A stretch of 15,882 nucleotides of DNA from DATAYF01 sp036272735 (GCA_036272735.1 DATAYF010000601.1:1-15882), one strand, 5' to 3'; positions 6,928 through 14,740 are shown, counted from the first letter of the stretch. The notes: a model not told the origin generated them from the sequence alone. A program made the numbers and translations.

Positions 6928-7974
6928 GTGTCGCAAAATACCGAGGAATTTGCCGATCAGAAATATAATAATTCATCCAATGAAGTAGACTACGCCAGTC
7001 CCGACTATTATCGTTCGGCGGCACCACCACCATCTATTCCGCACGCCTACCAACAACCCGCCTCTCCATCGTCCAGTCCCGATTATCCGTCTGCTTCGAC
7101 TGTACCGGCACACAATCCCTACGAGGGGATGCAAGCCTATCGCGGCCCGCAGACGTTAGAGCAATACCAAAGCTATGAGCAATCGACCACAGGTCAAGAA
7201 CAGGAGCAAAAAACGCGGCAGCGTGGCTCCATTGCTGGTGTTGGTGGGGGGCTTGTCACGCTAGGTGTTCTGCTGTTGAAGTTTGGTGGCGCGCTGATTA
7301 CCGCCATCATCTCGATTGTCATCTACTCTTTTGCCTTTGGTTGGAAGTTTGCCGTTGGACTGGTGGCTCTGCTCTTCATTCATGAAATGGGGCACGCCGT
7401 AGTAATGAAGCTCAAAGGCATCCCCATAGGTGGCATGATTTTTATTCCCCTGCTGGGAGCAGCGGTTACGATGCGCCGCTTGCCGCAAAACGCCATTGAC
7501 GAGGCGGTGATTGGCATTGCTGGCCCGATTGCTGGTGCGCTGGCGGCTGGGGTCTGTCTGTGGCTGGCTTATCTGCCTAACGCTGATCCTATATGGGCAC
7601 CACTGGCCTACTTTGGCTTTTTCCTGAACTTGTTCAATCTGGCTCCCATTGTGCCGTTGGATGGTGGACGCGTGATCGGCGCACTCGACCGGCGTATCTG
7701 GATCGTGGGCTTTGTTGGCCTGATCGCATTACAGATCTGGGAGTGGCTGCATGGAAGCTTCTCGCCCTGGTTATTGTTCATTATCGTCATCGCTGCTACG
7801 CAACTCTGGGCGCGTCGGGGACCAGACGCGGTCCCGAACGCACAAACATACTACAAGGTGCCACTCGTCACCAGAATCGCGATTGGTGTGCTATTCTTCG
7901 GCCTGGCCGCTGCCCTCTACTTTGGCATGTCGGTGGCCCACAGCCTGATCCCCCTGGCCGGAAGCATGTTCTAG
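6928..7974 (+). CDS. M50 (site-2-protease family) intramembrane zinc metalloprotease
   Basis: A 348-residue membrane protein. Residues 1-100 are a soluble, low-complexity tail rich in Pro, Ser, Tyr and Gln, with no signal peptide. From about 105 onward there are roughly six to eight hydrophobic segments. The zinc site HEMGH (152-156, H152, E153, H156) lies in a membrane helix, and the second motif NLAPIVPLDGGRVIG (237-251) supplies the third ligand D245 in the LDG/PDG position. The GIAGP segment (196-200) is also typical of the family. Such proteases cut transmembrane segments of regulatory or envelope proteins; the substrate here is unknown. No PDZ domain is visible, which puts it with the compact SpoIVFB/Rip3-like group rather than RseP. 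Start is GTG at 6928, with AGAGG six bases upstream. No anti-sigma factor gene lies nearby, so its pathway cannot be inferred. Confidence 0.85.
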   Translation: MSQNTEEFADQKYNNSSNEVDYASPDYYRSAAPPPSIPHAYQQPASPSSSPDYPSASTVPAHNPYEGMQAYRGPQTLEQYQSYEQSTTGQEQEQKTRQRGSIAGVGGGLVTLGVLLLKFGGALITAIISIVIYSFAFGWKFAVGLVALLFIHEMGHAVVMKLKGIPIGGMIFIPLLGAAVTMRRLPQNAIDEAVIGIAGPIAGALAAGVCLWLAYLPNADPIWAPLAYFGFFLNLFNLAPIVPLDGGRVIGALDRRIWIVGFVGLIALQIWEWLHGSFSPWLLFIIVIAATQLWARRGPDAVPNAQTYYKVPLVTRIAIGVLFFGLAAALYFGMSVAHSLIPLAGSMF

Positions 7975-7992
7975 CGTTGCGTAGAGTCCAAC

Positions 7993-8042
7993 ACATAAAG
8001 AAACGTTAATGGTTTGGCCAAACCATTAACGTTTCTTTATGT
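7993..8042. terminator. Perfect 50-bp palindrome, bidirectional terminator
   Basis: Two perfect 25-base arms (7993-8017 and 8018-8042) meet with no spacer; the centre reads GGTTTGGCCAAACC. It lies 18 bases after the M50 protease stop and 6 bases before the stop codon end of the convergent dehydrogenase gene. It thus serves both strands. The outer stem is AT-rich (ACATAAAG / CTTTATGT), giving short T-containing ends on either strand. Confidence 0.8.
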
Positions 8043-8048
8043 ATCTGT

Positions 8049-8951
8049 CTACTTGCTTCTCACCTCGATACCTGCCATCTTTTCCAGCACTTTGAGTAGC
8101 GACGTATAATCTTCTTTTCCATAGCCGTTAGCGCGGGCCATCTCGAATAACTGCCGTGCCAGCGCGGTCATCGAGACCGGTGTCTGCTGTTCCGCCGCCA
8201 TTTCGAGCGCCAGCCCCAGGTCTTTATGCAGCAGATCGGTCATAAAGCCGGGCTGGAAGCTGCCATTGAAGGCACGTAACGGAAATTGATTGGTAAGCTG
8301 CCAACTGGCACCGGTACTGACGCTGATGATTTTTGCCATCGTTTCCAGGTCGGCTCCGGCCTTGACACCCAATACCAGCGCCTCGGCAGTGGATGCGGCA
8401 ATGGTGCCGGTCAGCATATTATTGGCAATTTTTACCACTTCGCCCGCCCCGCTGGGGCCGACGTAGTAAATATTCTCCTTTTTGCCCATAGCCTCAAAAA
8501 CGGGACGTACCTGCTCGCAGATATCTTGTTCTCCGCCGACCATGATCGTCAGCGTCCCATTTTCGGCTCCCTGCATGCCACCACTCACCGGCGCATCCAG
8601 AAAATGGGCACCTTTTTGCTGGGCCATTTGTGCCAACTTGCGCGTCGTCGCGGGGGCAATCGTGCTCATATCGATAATGATCAGCCCTTTGCGTGCACCT
8701 TCAAAGATACCCTTCGGGCCAGCGACCACCTCTTCCACGTCGGGCGAGTTGGTGACCATCGTAATCACGATTTCCGAAGCCGCCGCCACTTCCTTTGGCG
8801 AAGAGGCTGATTTCGCGCCAGCCTTGAGTACTGCCTGAACGCCTGGTTTCTCTGGACTACGGGCGTAAATGGTCAGTTCGTGGCCTGCTTTGATCAAATT
8901 GAGGGCCATTGACCTGCCCATGACGCCGATGCCTACAAAACCGATTTGCAT
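8049..8951 (-). CDS. NAD(P)-dependent beta-hydroxyacid dehydrogenase, 3-hydroxyisobutyrate dehydrogenase-like
   Basis: A 300-residue cytoplasmic oxidoreductase of the beta-hydroxyacid dehydrogenase family. The N-terminal Rossmann fold shows the dinucleotide motif GFVGIGVMG (4-12), with substrate loop DAPVSGGMQGAENGTL (119-134). The all-alpha C-terminal half carries the catalytic lysine K174 in GEVVKIANNML and K243 in HKDLGLALE. Family members include 3-hydroxyisobutyrate dehydrogenase (valine degradation), tartronate semialdehyde reductase and glyoxylate/succinic semialdehyde reductases; sequence alone does not separate these. Its place as the last gene of a branched-chain amino acid unit favours 3-hydroxyisobutyrate (mmsB-like). 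ATG at 8951 follows AGGAAGGG by about 11 bases, and the gap to the carboxylase alpha gene is 36 bases. The 50-bp palindrome ends the unit. Confidence 0.82.
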   Translation of the reverse strand: MQIGFVGIGVMGRSMALNLIKAGHELTIYARSPEKPGVQAVLKAGAKSASSPKEVAAASEIVITMVTNSPDVEEVVAGPKGIFEGARKGLIIIDMSTIAPATTRKLAQMAQQKGAHFLDAPVSGGMQGAENGTLTIMVGGEQDICEQVRPVFEAMGKKENIYYVGPSGAGEVVKIANNMLTGTIAASTAEALVLGVKAGADLETMAKIISVSTGASWQLTNQFPLRAFNGSFQPGFMTDLLHKDLGLALEMAAEQQTPVSMTALARQLFEMARANGYGKEDYTSLLKVLEKMAGIEVRSK

Positions 8952-8987
8952 AATGTTGTTGTCCCTTCCTTCTATGATGGTCCTATT

Positions 8988-11015
8988 TTATGCCATTTCT
9001 ACGATAGCTGCACCACCGGCGATGACCGCCCCTTCCTGGTAATGGACCTTCTGCACCTTGCCAGCGTAGGGAGCTGTGATGGCATGCTCCATCTTCATGG
9101 CGCTCAGGATGGCGAGCACCTGTTGCGCCTCCACGTCATCGCCCGCGCTGACTTGTACTTTGATGAGCGTTCCCGCCATCGGTGCGCTGATCACTTTTTG
9201 CAGTGGTGCCCCCTGGGTGCCACTTGCGGCGCTCTCCACGTCCAGCAGGTGTACTTTTCGCAAGCGATAGCTTTCCCCCTGGGCAGCGACGAGCACGTGC
9301 GTAGGTTGCAATTCTACGTACATCGGAAATTGTTTATGCTCGTGTTGGAGGAGTACTTCACCTCTGGCACTACCAATCCACGTATATGTTCCTATAGTCT
9401 TTCCATTGACCTGCACGTGCCAGGTGTTGTTCTGCTCGGCTGCCTGTTGCAGGGCGATTTTATATTCCTCGTCGCGCCAATGATAGGTCGCTGTCTGCGT
9501 GGTGCCGACCATGCGCCACGGACCCAGCGTGCGCCAGGGGTTGGGTGGCGTGGATGGCCGTTCGGGAGACGCAGTTATCTCGCTATATTGGGTAGCTGCT
9601 TGCCTGGTTTCGCTGAGCGCTGCCGCGACAAGGATGGCGGGTGGTATGCCCGTGCTACGGGTAGCTGTTTGCGTCAACTGCGGGTGTTCTTCGAGAAAGC
9701 TGGTGTGCGTATCGCCCGCTACAAACGCCGGATGCATGCTAATAGCGTCGAGCAACGCGACATTGGTGGTCACGCCAAAGATGGTGCACTGCTCAAGTGC
9801 GCGATGGAGGCGGTCAATGGCTATGGTCCGTTCTTCGCCAAAGACGATCAGCTTGGCAATCAGCGGGTCATAGTATGGGTTGATTTCGTCTCCCTGTATT
9901 ACCCCACTATCAAGGCGTATACCCGGCCCTGCTGGCTGGGTAAAGCGTGTGATCGTGCCTGTTGATGGCAGGTAGTCGTGGGCGGGATCTTCGGCGTAGA
10001 TGCGCGCCTCGATGGCATGGCCGCGTGATACCACCTGCTCCTGCGCAATCTGTAGGGGCTGACCGCTGGCGATTAGCAATTGATGGCGCACCAGGTCGAG
10101 TCCGGTCACGAGTTCGGTCACAGGATGTTCCACCTGCAAGCGGGTATTCATTTCCAGAAAATAATACTGGTTGTCCGCGTCAAGCATAAATTCGAGCGTG
10201 CCCGCGTTGACGTAGCCAGCCGCTTGCGCGATGCGTACCGCTACCGCACCCATTTCGGCTCGCAGTTCAGGCGTAAGCGCCACTGATGGGCTCTCTTCGA
10301 TGATTTTTTGATGGCGGCGCTGGATTGAGCATTCGCGTTCACCCAGATAAATAAGATGACCATGCCTGTCGCCGAGCACCTGTATTTCAATGTGTCGTGG
10401 CTGCAATATCAAACGTTCGAGGAAGACGGTGTCATCTCCAAAGGCCGCTTTGGCCTCTCTACGCGCCCCCGCCAACTGTTCGACGAAGCTGTCAGGCGTG
10501 TTGACAACGCGCATCCCTTTGCCGCCGCCGCCCGCCGACGCTTTGATCAGCAATGGAAAGCCCACGCGTGCCGCTTCATCGAGCAGGGTAGCGTCATCCT
10601 GTCGCTCACCGTTATATCCTGGCACGATTGGCGCTCCGACCGATAACGCCAGTTGCTTGGCAGCAATTTTTGAACCCATCAGGCGCATGGCCGAAGCTGG
10701 CGGGCCAATGAAGACGAGTCCTGTCTGCTCGCATGCTTCTGCGAAATCGGCATTTTCCGCGAGAAAGCCATAGCCGGGATGAATGGCCTCTGCGCCACTC
10801 TGCTGGGCGATGGCGATGATTTTGTCGCCGCGCAGGTAGCTCTGATCTGCTGGTGCTGGCCCGATGGCGTACGCCTCGTCGGCCGCGTACACGTGCCTGG
10901 CCTGCTGGTCTCCATCCGAATACACGGCGACCGTTTGTATGCCCATCTCACGGCACGTTGCCATGATGCGTACAGCAATCTCGCCACGATTGGCGATCAG
11001 TATCTTTTTCAACAT
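8988..11015 (-). CDS. liuD: Methylcrotonyl-CoA carboxylase alpha subunit (biotin carboxylase + biotin carrier)
   Basis: ATP-dependent carboxylation of biotin and delivery of the carboxyl group to the beta subunit encoded earlier in the same unit. The 675-residue protein has the biotin carboxylase N-domain (KKILIANRGEIAVR near the start), the ATP-grasp domain with glycine-rich loop GGGGKGM (162-168) and EMNTRLQVEHPVTE (288-301). It also has a linker region of about 120 residues (490-610) and a C-terminal biotinyl domain with AMKM, biotinylated lysine K641. The architecture fits methylcrotonyl-, geranyl- or propionyl-CoA carboxylase alpha chains; the neighbours point to methylcrotonyl-CoA. I start at the ATG at 11015 because it begins the conserved block. 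An in-frame TTG at 11036, touching the stop codon of the previous gene, could add seven residues. No strong ribosome site precedes either, so translation may be coupled to the crotonase gene. Confidence 0.88.
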   Translation of the reverse strand: MLKKILIANRGEIAVRIMATCREMGIQTVAVYSDGDQQARHVYAADEAYAIGPAPADQSYLRGDKIIAIAQQSGAEAIHPGYGFLAENADFAEACEQTGLVFIGPPASAMRLMGSKIAAKQLALSVGAPIVPGYNGERQDDATLLDEAARVGFPLLIKASAGGGGKGMRVVNTPDSFVEQLAGARREAKAAFGDDTVFLERLILQPRHIEIQVLGDRHGHLIYLGERECSIQRRHQKIIEESPSVALTPELRAEMGAVAVRIAQAAGYVNAGTLEFMLDADNQYYFLEMNTRLQVEHPVTELVTGLDLVRHQLLIASGQPLQIAQEQVVSRGHAIEARIYAEDPAHDYLPSTGTITRFTQPAGPGIRLDSGVIQGDEINPYYDPLIAKLIVFGEERTIAIDRLHRALEQCTIFGVTTNVALLDAISMHPAFVAGDTHTSFLEEHPQLTQTATRSTGIPPAILVAAALSETRQAATQYSEITASPERPSTPPNPWRTLGPWRMVGTTQTATYHWRDEEYKIALQQAAEQNNTWHVQVNGKTIGTYTWIGSARGEVLLQHEHKQFPMYVELQPTHVLVAAQGESYRLRKVHLLDVESAASGTQGAPLQKVISAPMAGTLIKVQVSAGDDVEAQQVLAILSAMKMEHAITAPYAGKVQKVHYQEGAVIAGGAAIVEMA

Positions 11016-11036
11016 TGTTTTTGTACCATTTATCAA

Positions 11037-11843
11037 CTACTGCTGCGTCTCTTTCGTGGGCGCAATCCAGCGCGGCTCACGCTTCTCCAGGAACGCGCTC
11101 AAGCCGTCCTGCCCCTCTTCACTTGTGCGCAGGTGGGCGATCATTTCAGCGGTGTATGTGCGTGCCTCCGCGTAATTCATGCTGTCGACGTTCGAGGCCA
11201 GGGCTTTGGCGGCTCGCATGGCCTGTGGTCCGTTACGCAGCAGTTCGCCTAGCGCTTTTTGCGCGGCTTCGTCAAGCTGTTCGCGTGGCACCACTGTATG
11301 GACGAGTCCGATGGCCTGAGCACGTGCCGCGTGGAAGCGTTCACCGCTCACGAAGAGCGCGCGGGCATGCGTTGTACCGATTTTGCGCACAACATAAGGA
11401 GAAATAACCGCTGGAACGATGCCCAGTTTGACTTCGCTGAAGGCGAAGCGTGCCTGTTCTGCGGCGATAGCGATATCGCACGTTGCCACCAGCCCGACAC
11501 CGCCGCCCAATGCCGCTCCATTGACACGTGCGATCACGGGACAGGGACAGGTATCAATGGTGTGCAAGAGATCAGCCAGGCGTAAGGCATCAGCCACGTT
11601 CTGCTCTGCTGTGAAGCTGACCGTTGCTCGCATATCGTTGATATCGGCTCCCGCGCAAAACGAGGCGCCCTCGCCGGTGAGCACCACGCCATGTAGCCGT
11701 TCATCACTGCTCAGTGCGCCGAATGCTGCTGTTAACTCTTCAATCACCTGCGTATTGAAGGCATTGTGCACCTCTGGACGATTGATGGTGATGGTGGCGA
11801 TGCGCCCCTGGGCACTATACTCGACTTTGAGATAGCTATACAT
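11037..11843 (-). CDS. liuC: Enoyl-CoA hydratase/isomerase family protein, probable methylglutaconyl-CoA hydratase
   Basis: A 268-residue crotonase that probably hydrates 3-methylglutaconyl-CoA to HMG-CoA, the step after methylcrotonyl-CoA carboxylase in leucine degradation. Oxyanion-hole motifs are SFCAGADIND (61-70) and GAALGGGVGLVATCD (109-123). The catalytic acid is E137 in FSEVKLGIVPA, and the following AVISPYVVRKIG stretch resembles LiuC-type hydratases as I remember them. The position of the first catalytic glutamate of classical enoyl-CoA hydratases (GGGCEL in rat) is Gly117 here. I start at the ATG at 11843, with AGGAG ten bases upstream (11855-11859). The frame is open to a TTG at 11870, which lacks a ribosome site in the right place. 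It sits 21 bases ahead of the alpha-subunit ATG and 40 bases behind the transporter gene. Exact substrate is inferred from context. Confidence 0.83.
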   Translation of the reverse strand: MYSYLKVEYSAQGRIATITINRPEVHNAFNTQVIEELTAAFGALSSDERLHGVVLTGEGASFCAGADINDMRATVSFTAEQNVADALRLADLLHTIDTCPCPVIARVNGAALGGGVGLVATCDIAIAAEQARFAFSEVKLGIVPAVISPYVVRKIGTTHARALFVSGERFHAARAQAIGLVHTVVPREQLDEAAQKALGELLRNGPQAMRAAKALASNVDSMNYAEARTYTAEMIAHLRTSEEGQDGLSAFLEKREPRWIAPTKETQQ

Positions 11844-11883
11844 CTTTATTGTTTCTCCTGCTGTTGCCAATGAGGTCTATACA

Positions 11884-12888
11884 CTAGAGCCATTTGCGAT
11901 AACGGAAATAGAGTAGCTGCGCTATGGTGACGATGCCCATGAAAATGAGCACGATCCAGAAATTGTAGCCCAGGTCATGCTCGACCTGCGGAGAATGGGC
12001 AAAGTTCTGTCCAAATACGCCGGTGATGAAGGTGATGGGCAGAAAGATGGTAGCAATGATGGCAAGCTGCTTCATAATCTCGTTTTGACGGTTGGATATA
12101 GTGGTCAGATAAACATCCACCATGCTGCTCATCAGATCACGAGACGAGTCTAACACTTCGAAGACACGGATCAGGTGATCGTGTACATCGGCGAAGTATG
12201 GCTCGTCCTCTCTGGGGATGAAGCCGTTAGTACGGGTCACCAGCGCGTTCACGGCCTCAATTTGTGGGCTCACCACGCGTCGCAGATAAGCAACCGCCCG
12301 TTTCATGCGAAAAACACGCGCTTGAACGGTGTTATCGCTTTTTTCTACAATGCTGTCCTCCATGTCGTTTATCGTATCATCGAGCGTATCTAGGATGCTA
12401 AAATAACTATCGACCAGCGTATCGAGCACCAGGTGCAGCATGCGTGCCATGCCTTTCCCCATAATATTGTCGTCTGGCTGATCATTGCGCGTCTCTGCGA
12501 TCAGTTGATCGAGCCAGGGCAGCGGCGCGCGGTGGATCGTAATCAAATAGTTATGCCCGAAGATGATATCAAGCTTATGTACCTGCGCCGTTTCTTCCTG
12601 CAGGTTAAATTCGAAGCTATGTACGATCAGGTAAAAGTAGTTACGCTGTTGTACAAGCTTGGAACGCTCTCTTTCTTCGGCAATGGTATCAAGAATGAGA
12701 TCGGTGAGTTGAAACTCTTGTGCCAGAAACTCCCTGTACTTCGCAAGGTCGTTCTGCACGTTTTGTGTATCGGGTATGTAGAGATCGAGCCAGGTCACGG
12801 CTTTGGAATCTTGTATGGTGTCTGCAAGATTTTGTAATGAGTCGTCCGCTTCTATCCTGTCGTTACGCCATATCAATACTTGTTGCAT
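11884..12888 (-). CDS. CorA-family divalent metal transporter, GQN variant
   Basis: A 334-residue protein with CorA layout: a long cytoplasmic alpha/beta and coiled region (1-270), then two C-terminal membrane helices (about 272-292 and 308-327) and a short basic tail (FRYRKWL). CorA channels assemble as pentamers in the inner membrane and carry Mg2+, Co2+ or, in relatives, Zn2+. The signature GMN that ends the first helix and forms the ion entry is GQN here (FITGVFGQNF, G293-Q294-N295); the rest of the region, including the acidic periplasmic loop, fits the family. The cytoplasmic domain has many acidic residues (DTLDDTINDMEDS, 167-179). The gene lies between the two carboxylase subunit genes, on the same strand, 40 and 59 bases from its neighbours, so it is probably co-transcribed. 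No strong ribosome site precedes the ATG at 12888. Family is certain, ion uncertain. Confidence 0.88.
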   Translation of the reverse strand: MQQVLIWRNDRIEADDSLQNLADTIQDSKAVTWLDLYIPDTQNVQNDLAKYREFLAQEFQLTDLILDTIAEERERSKLVQQRNYFYLIVHSFEFNLQEETAQVHKLDIIFGHNYLITIHRAPLPWLDQLIAETRNDQPDDNIMGKGMARMLHLVLDTLVDSYFSILDTLDDTINDMEDSIVEKSDNTVQARVFRMKRAVAYLRRVVSPQIEAVNALVTRTNGFIPREDEPYFADVHDHLIRVFEVLDSSRDLMSSMVDVYLTTISNRQNEIMKQLAIIATIFLPITFITGVFGQNFAHSPQVEHDLGYNFWIVLIFMGIVTIAQLLYFRYRKWL

Positions 12889-12947
12889 AGGTATTGTTTG
12901 CTTTCTTCATGCTGCCGCCCTCGATGGCGAGGAAAAGGAAGGAACTC

Positions 12948-14555
12948 CTACATGCGAAAGACGCCGAAGGGAGTATCCTGGATCGGTGCATTGAGCGATG
13001 CCGCGATGCCCAGTCCCAGTACTGTGCGTGTATCGCATGGATCGATGATACCGTCGTCCCACAGGCGCGCCGTGCTGTAGTAAGGATTGCCTTCCTGCTC
13101 GTACTTGTCGAGCGTGGGCTGCATAAAGGCCGCCTCTTCTTCCGCCGTCATCTCTTTACCACGCGCGGCGAGATTGTCCTTGCGGATCGTGGCCAGCACC
13201 GTCGCCGCTTGCAGACCACCCATCACGGAGACGCGAGCGTTGGGCCACATCCAGAGTTGGCGTGGCGAGTAGGCGCGACCACACATGCCGTAGTTGCCAG
13301 CGCCAAACGAGCCACCGATGATGACGGTAAAGTGCGGCACGGGCGCGTTGGCGACCGCCATAACCATCTTGGCCCCATCTTTAGCGATGCCGCCGTTCTC
13401 GTACTGGCGTCCGACCATGAAGCCGGTGATGTTTTGCAGGAAGATCAGCGGCGTCTGGCGCTGCACGCACAGCTCGATAAAGTGCGTGGCTTTGAGCGCA
13501 CTTTCCGAGAACAGGATACCATTATTGGCAAGGATGCCGACCGGGTAGCCCATGATCCTGGTGAAGCCACACACCAGGGTCGTGCCGTAGAGCGCCTTGA
13601 ACTCGTGGAAGTCGCTGTCGTCGACGATGCGTGCGATCACCTCGTGCACGTCGTAGCTCTTGTGCTGATCCTTTGATACCACGCCGTACAGTTCCGCCGC
13701 ATCGTAGCGCGGCGCTTGTGGAGCGCGCACCTCCCAGGGCACATATTTGCGCTGGTTGAGATGCGAGACGATGCTGCGACACAGCGCCAGCGCGTGGGGA
13801 TCGTTTAAGGCATAGTGGTCAGTGACGCCAGAGATGCGGGAATGCACGTCGGCCCCACCCAGGTCTTCGGCGCTGACCTCTTCGCCCGTCGCCGCCTTGA
13901 CCAGTGGTGGCCCTCCCAAAAAGATCGTGCCGTTGCCGCGCACAATCACCGTCTCGTCGCTCATGGCTGGCACGTACGCGCCGCCTGCTGTGCACGAACC
14001 CATCACGGCGGCTATTTGTGGGATGCGCTGGCTCGACATGCGGGCTTGGTTATAGAAGATGCGTCCAAAATGGTCGCGGTCGGGGAAAACATCTGCTTGC
14101 AGAGGCAGATAGGCTCCGCCTGAATCGACGAGATAAATACATGGCAGGTGGTTCTGCTCAGCGATTTCCTGTGCGCGCAGGTGTTTCTTGACGGTCATGG
14201 GAAAATACGTGCCGCCCTTAACGGTGGCGTCGTTGGCGACGATCACGCATTCCTGCCCCTCCACGACGCCAATGCCGGTAATGATCCCGGCTGCGGGAGC
14301 CTCGTTCTCGTACATATCCCAGGCCGCCAATGGGCTGAACTCAAGAAAAGGGGTGTCGGGATCGCACAAAAGTTGCACGCGCTCACGAGCCAGCAGCTTG
14401 TTGCGCTTGTGGTGCCTGGCGATGGCCTCGGCTCCGCCACCCTGTTGCACTTGCGCAATCCGTTCGCGAAGCTGTGCCAGCAGTTGCTGTGCGTAGTTTG
14501 TATTCTCCTGAAATTCGGCGCTCTGCCGATCAACATGCGTTTCAATGATAGCCAT
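12948..14555 (-). CDS. liuB: Methylcrotonyl-CoA carboxylase beta subunit (carboxyltransferase)
   Basis: Transfers the carboxyl group from biotin to 3-methylcrotonyl-CoA, giving 3-methylglutaconyl-CoA. The 535-residue length and the ending FGVFRM are typical of MCC beta. Two crotonase-fold halves are visible: the N-terminal half with GSCTAGGAYVPA (186-197) and IFLGGPPLVKAATGE (211-225), and the C-terminal half with NITGFMVGRQYENGGIAKDG (375-394), GGSFGAGNYGMCGRAY (414-429) and MWPNARVSVMGG (436-447). The ENGGIAKDGAKM stretch separates it from propionyl-CoA carboxylase beta chains. I start at the ATG at 14555, where MAIIETHVDRQ begins; GAGAGGA lies upstream at rather long spacing. The frame is open to a TTG at 14576. 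It is the first gene of the five-gene unit and has its own promoter at 14632-14661. Confidence 0.92.
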   Translation of the reverse strand: MAIIETHVDRQSAEFQENTNYAQQLLAQLRERIAQVQQGGGAEAIARHHKRNKLLARERVQLLCDPDTPFLEFSPLAAWDMYENEAPAAGIITGIGVVEGQECVIVANDATVKGGTYFPMTVKKHLRAQEIAEQNHLPCIYLVDSGGAYLPLQADVFPDRDHFGRIFYNQARMSSQRIPQIAAVMGSCTAGGAYVPAMSDETVIVRGNGTIFLGGPPLVKAATGEEVSAEDLGGADVHSRISGVTDHYALNDPHALALCRSIVSHLNQRKYVPWEVRAPQAPRYDAAELYGVVSKDQHKSYDVHEVIARIVDDSDFHEFKALYGTTLVCGFTRIMGYPVGILANNGILFSESALKATHFIELCVQRQTPLIFLQNITGFMVGRQYENGGIAKDGAKMVMAVANAPVPHFTVIIGGSFGAGNYGMCGRAYSPRQLWMWPNARVSVMGGLQAATVLATIRKDNLAARGKEMTAEEEAAFMQPTLDKYEQEGNPYYSTARLWDDGIIDPCDTRTVLGLGIAASLNAPIQDTPFGVFRM

Positions 14556-14631
14556 GTGTGAAATGTGTCCTCTCAACGTCTACGATGGGAGCTAATAGTT
14601 GTGCCAGTGTGCCTCGTTGCACTCTATGAGC

Positions 14632-14661
14632 AGCATAGCACCATGCCGAAAAGCGCGTCAA
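14632..14661 (-). promoter_or_regulatory. Promoter of the branched-chain acyl-CoA degradation unit
   Basis: Minus strand -35 box TTGACG (14656-14661), 18-base spacer, -10 box TATGCT (14632-14637). It lies about 80 bases before the carboxyltransferase ATG and just downstream of the long hairpin that ends the previous gene. No clear operator was recognised. Confidence 0.6.
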
Positions 14662-14673
14662 GTACGAGGAATG

Positions 14674-14740
14674 GGTGCCCATAGATAGATGCGTCTACAT
14701 GTGCCCTGGGCACATGTAGACGCATCTATCTATGGGCACC
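14674..14740 (-). terminator. 67-bp near-perfect hairpin behind the monooxygenase gene
   Basis: Perfect 33-base arms (14674-14706 and 14708-14740) flank a single T (14707); the centre reads CATGTGCCCTGGGCACATG. It begins 20 bases after the stop codon of the FAD monooxygenase gene and ends before the promoter of the next unit, so it probably terminates transcription on the minus strand. There is no T-run behind it. Confidence 0.7.

Noticed and set aside
8946..9965. Long open frame of 339 codons on the plus strand
   Set aside because: It lies entirely antisense to the carboxylase alpha gene, its protein is unlike any family I know, and the GC-rich codon pattern of the real gene explains the absence of stops.
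12919..12932. CCTCG-ATGG-CGAGG stem between the carboxyltransferase and CorA-like genes
   Set aside because: Only five base pairs with no T-run; not enough to call a terminator, and the genes look co-transcribed.
12894..13676. 260-codon plus-strand frame
   Set aside because: Antisense to the carboxyltransferase gene, whose motifs are intact across the region; the product is rich in Arg and His as usual for shadow frames.
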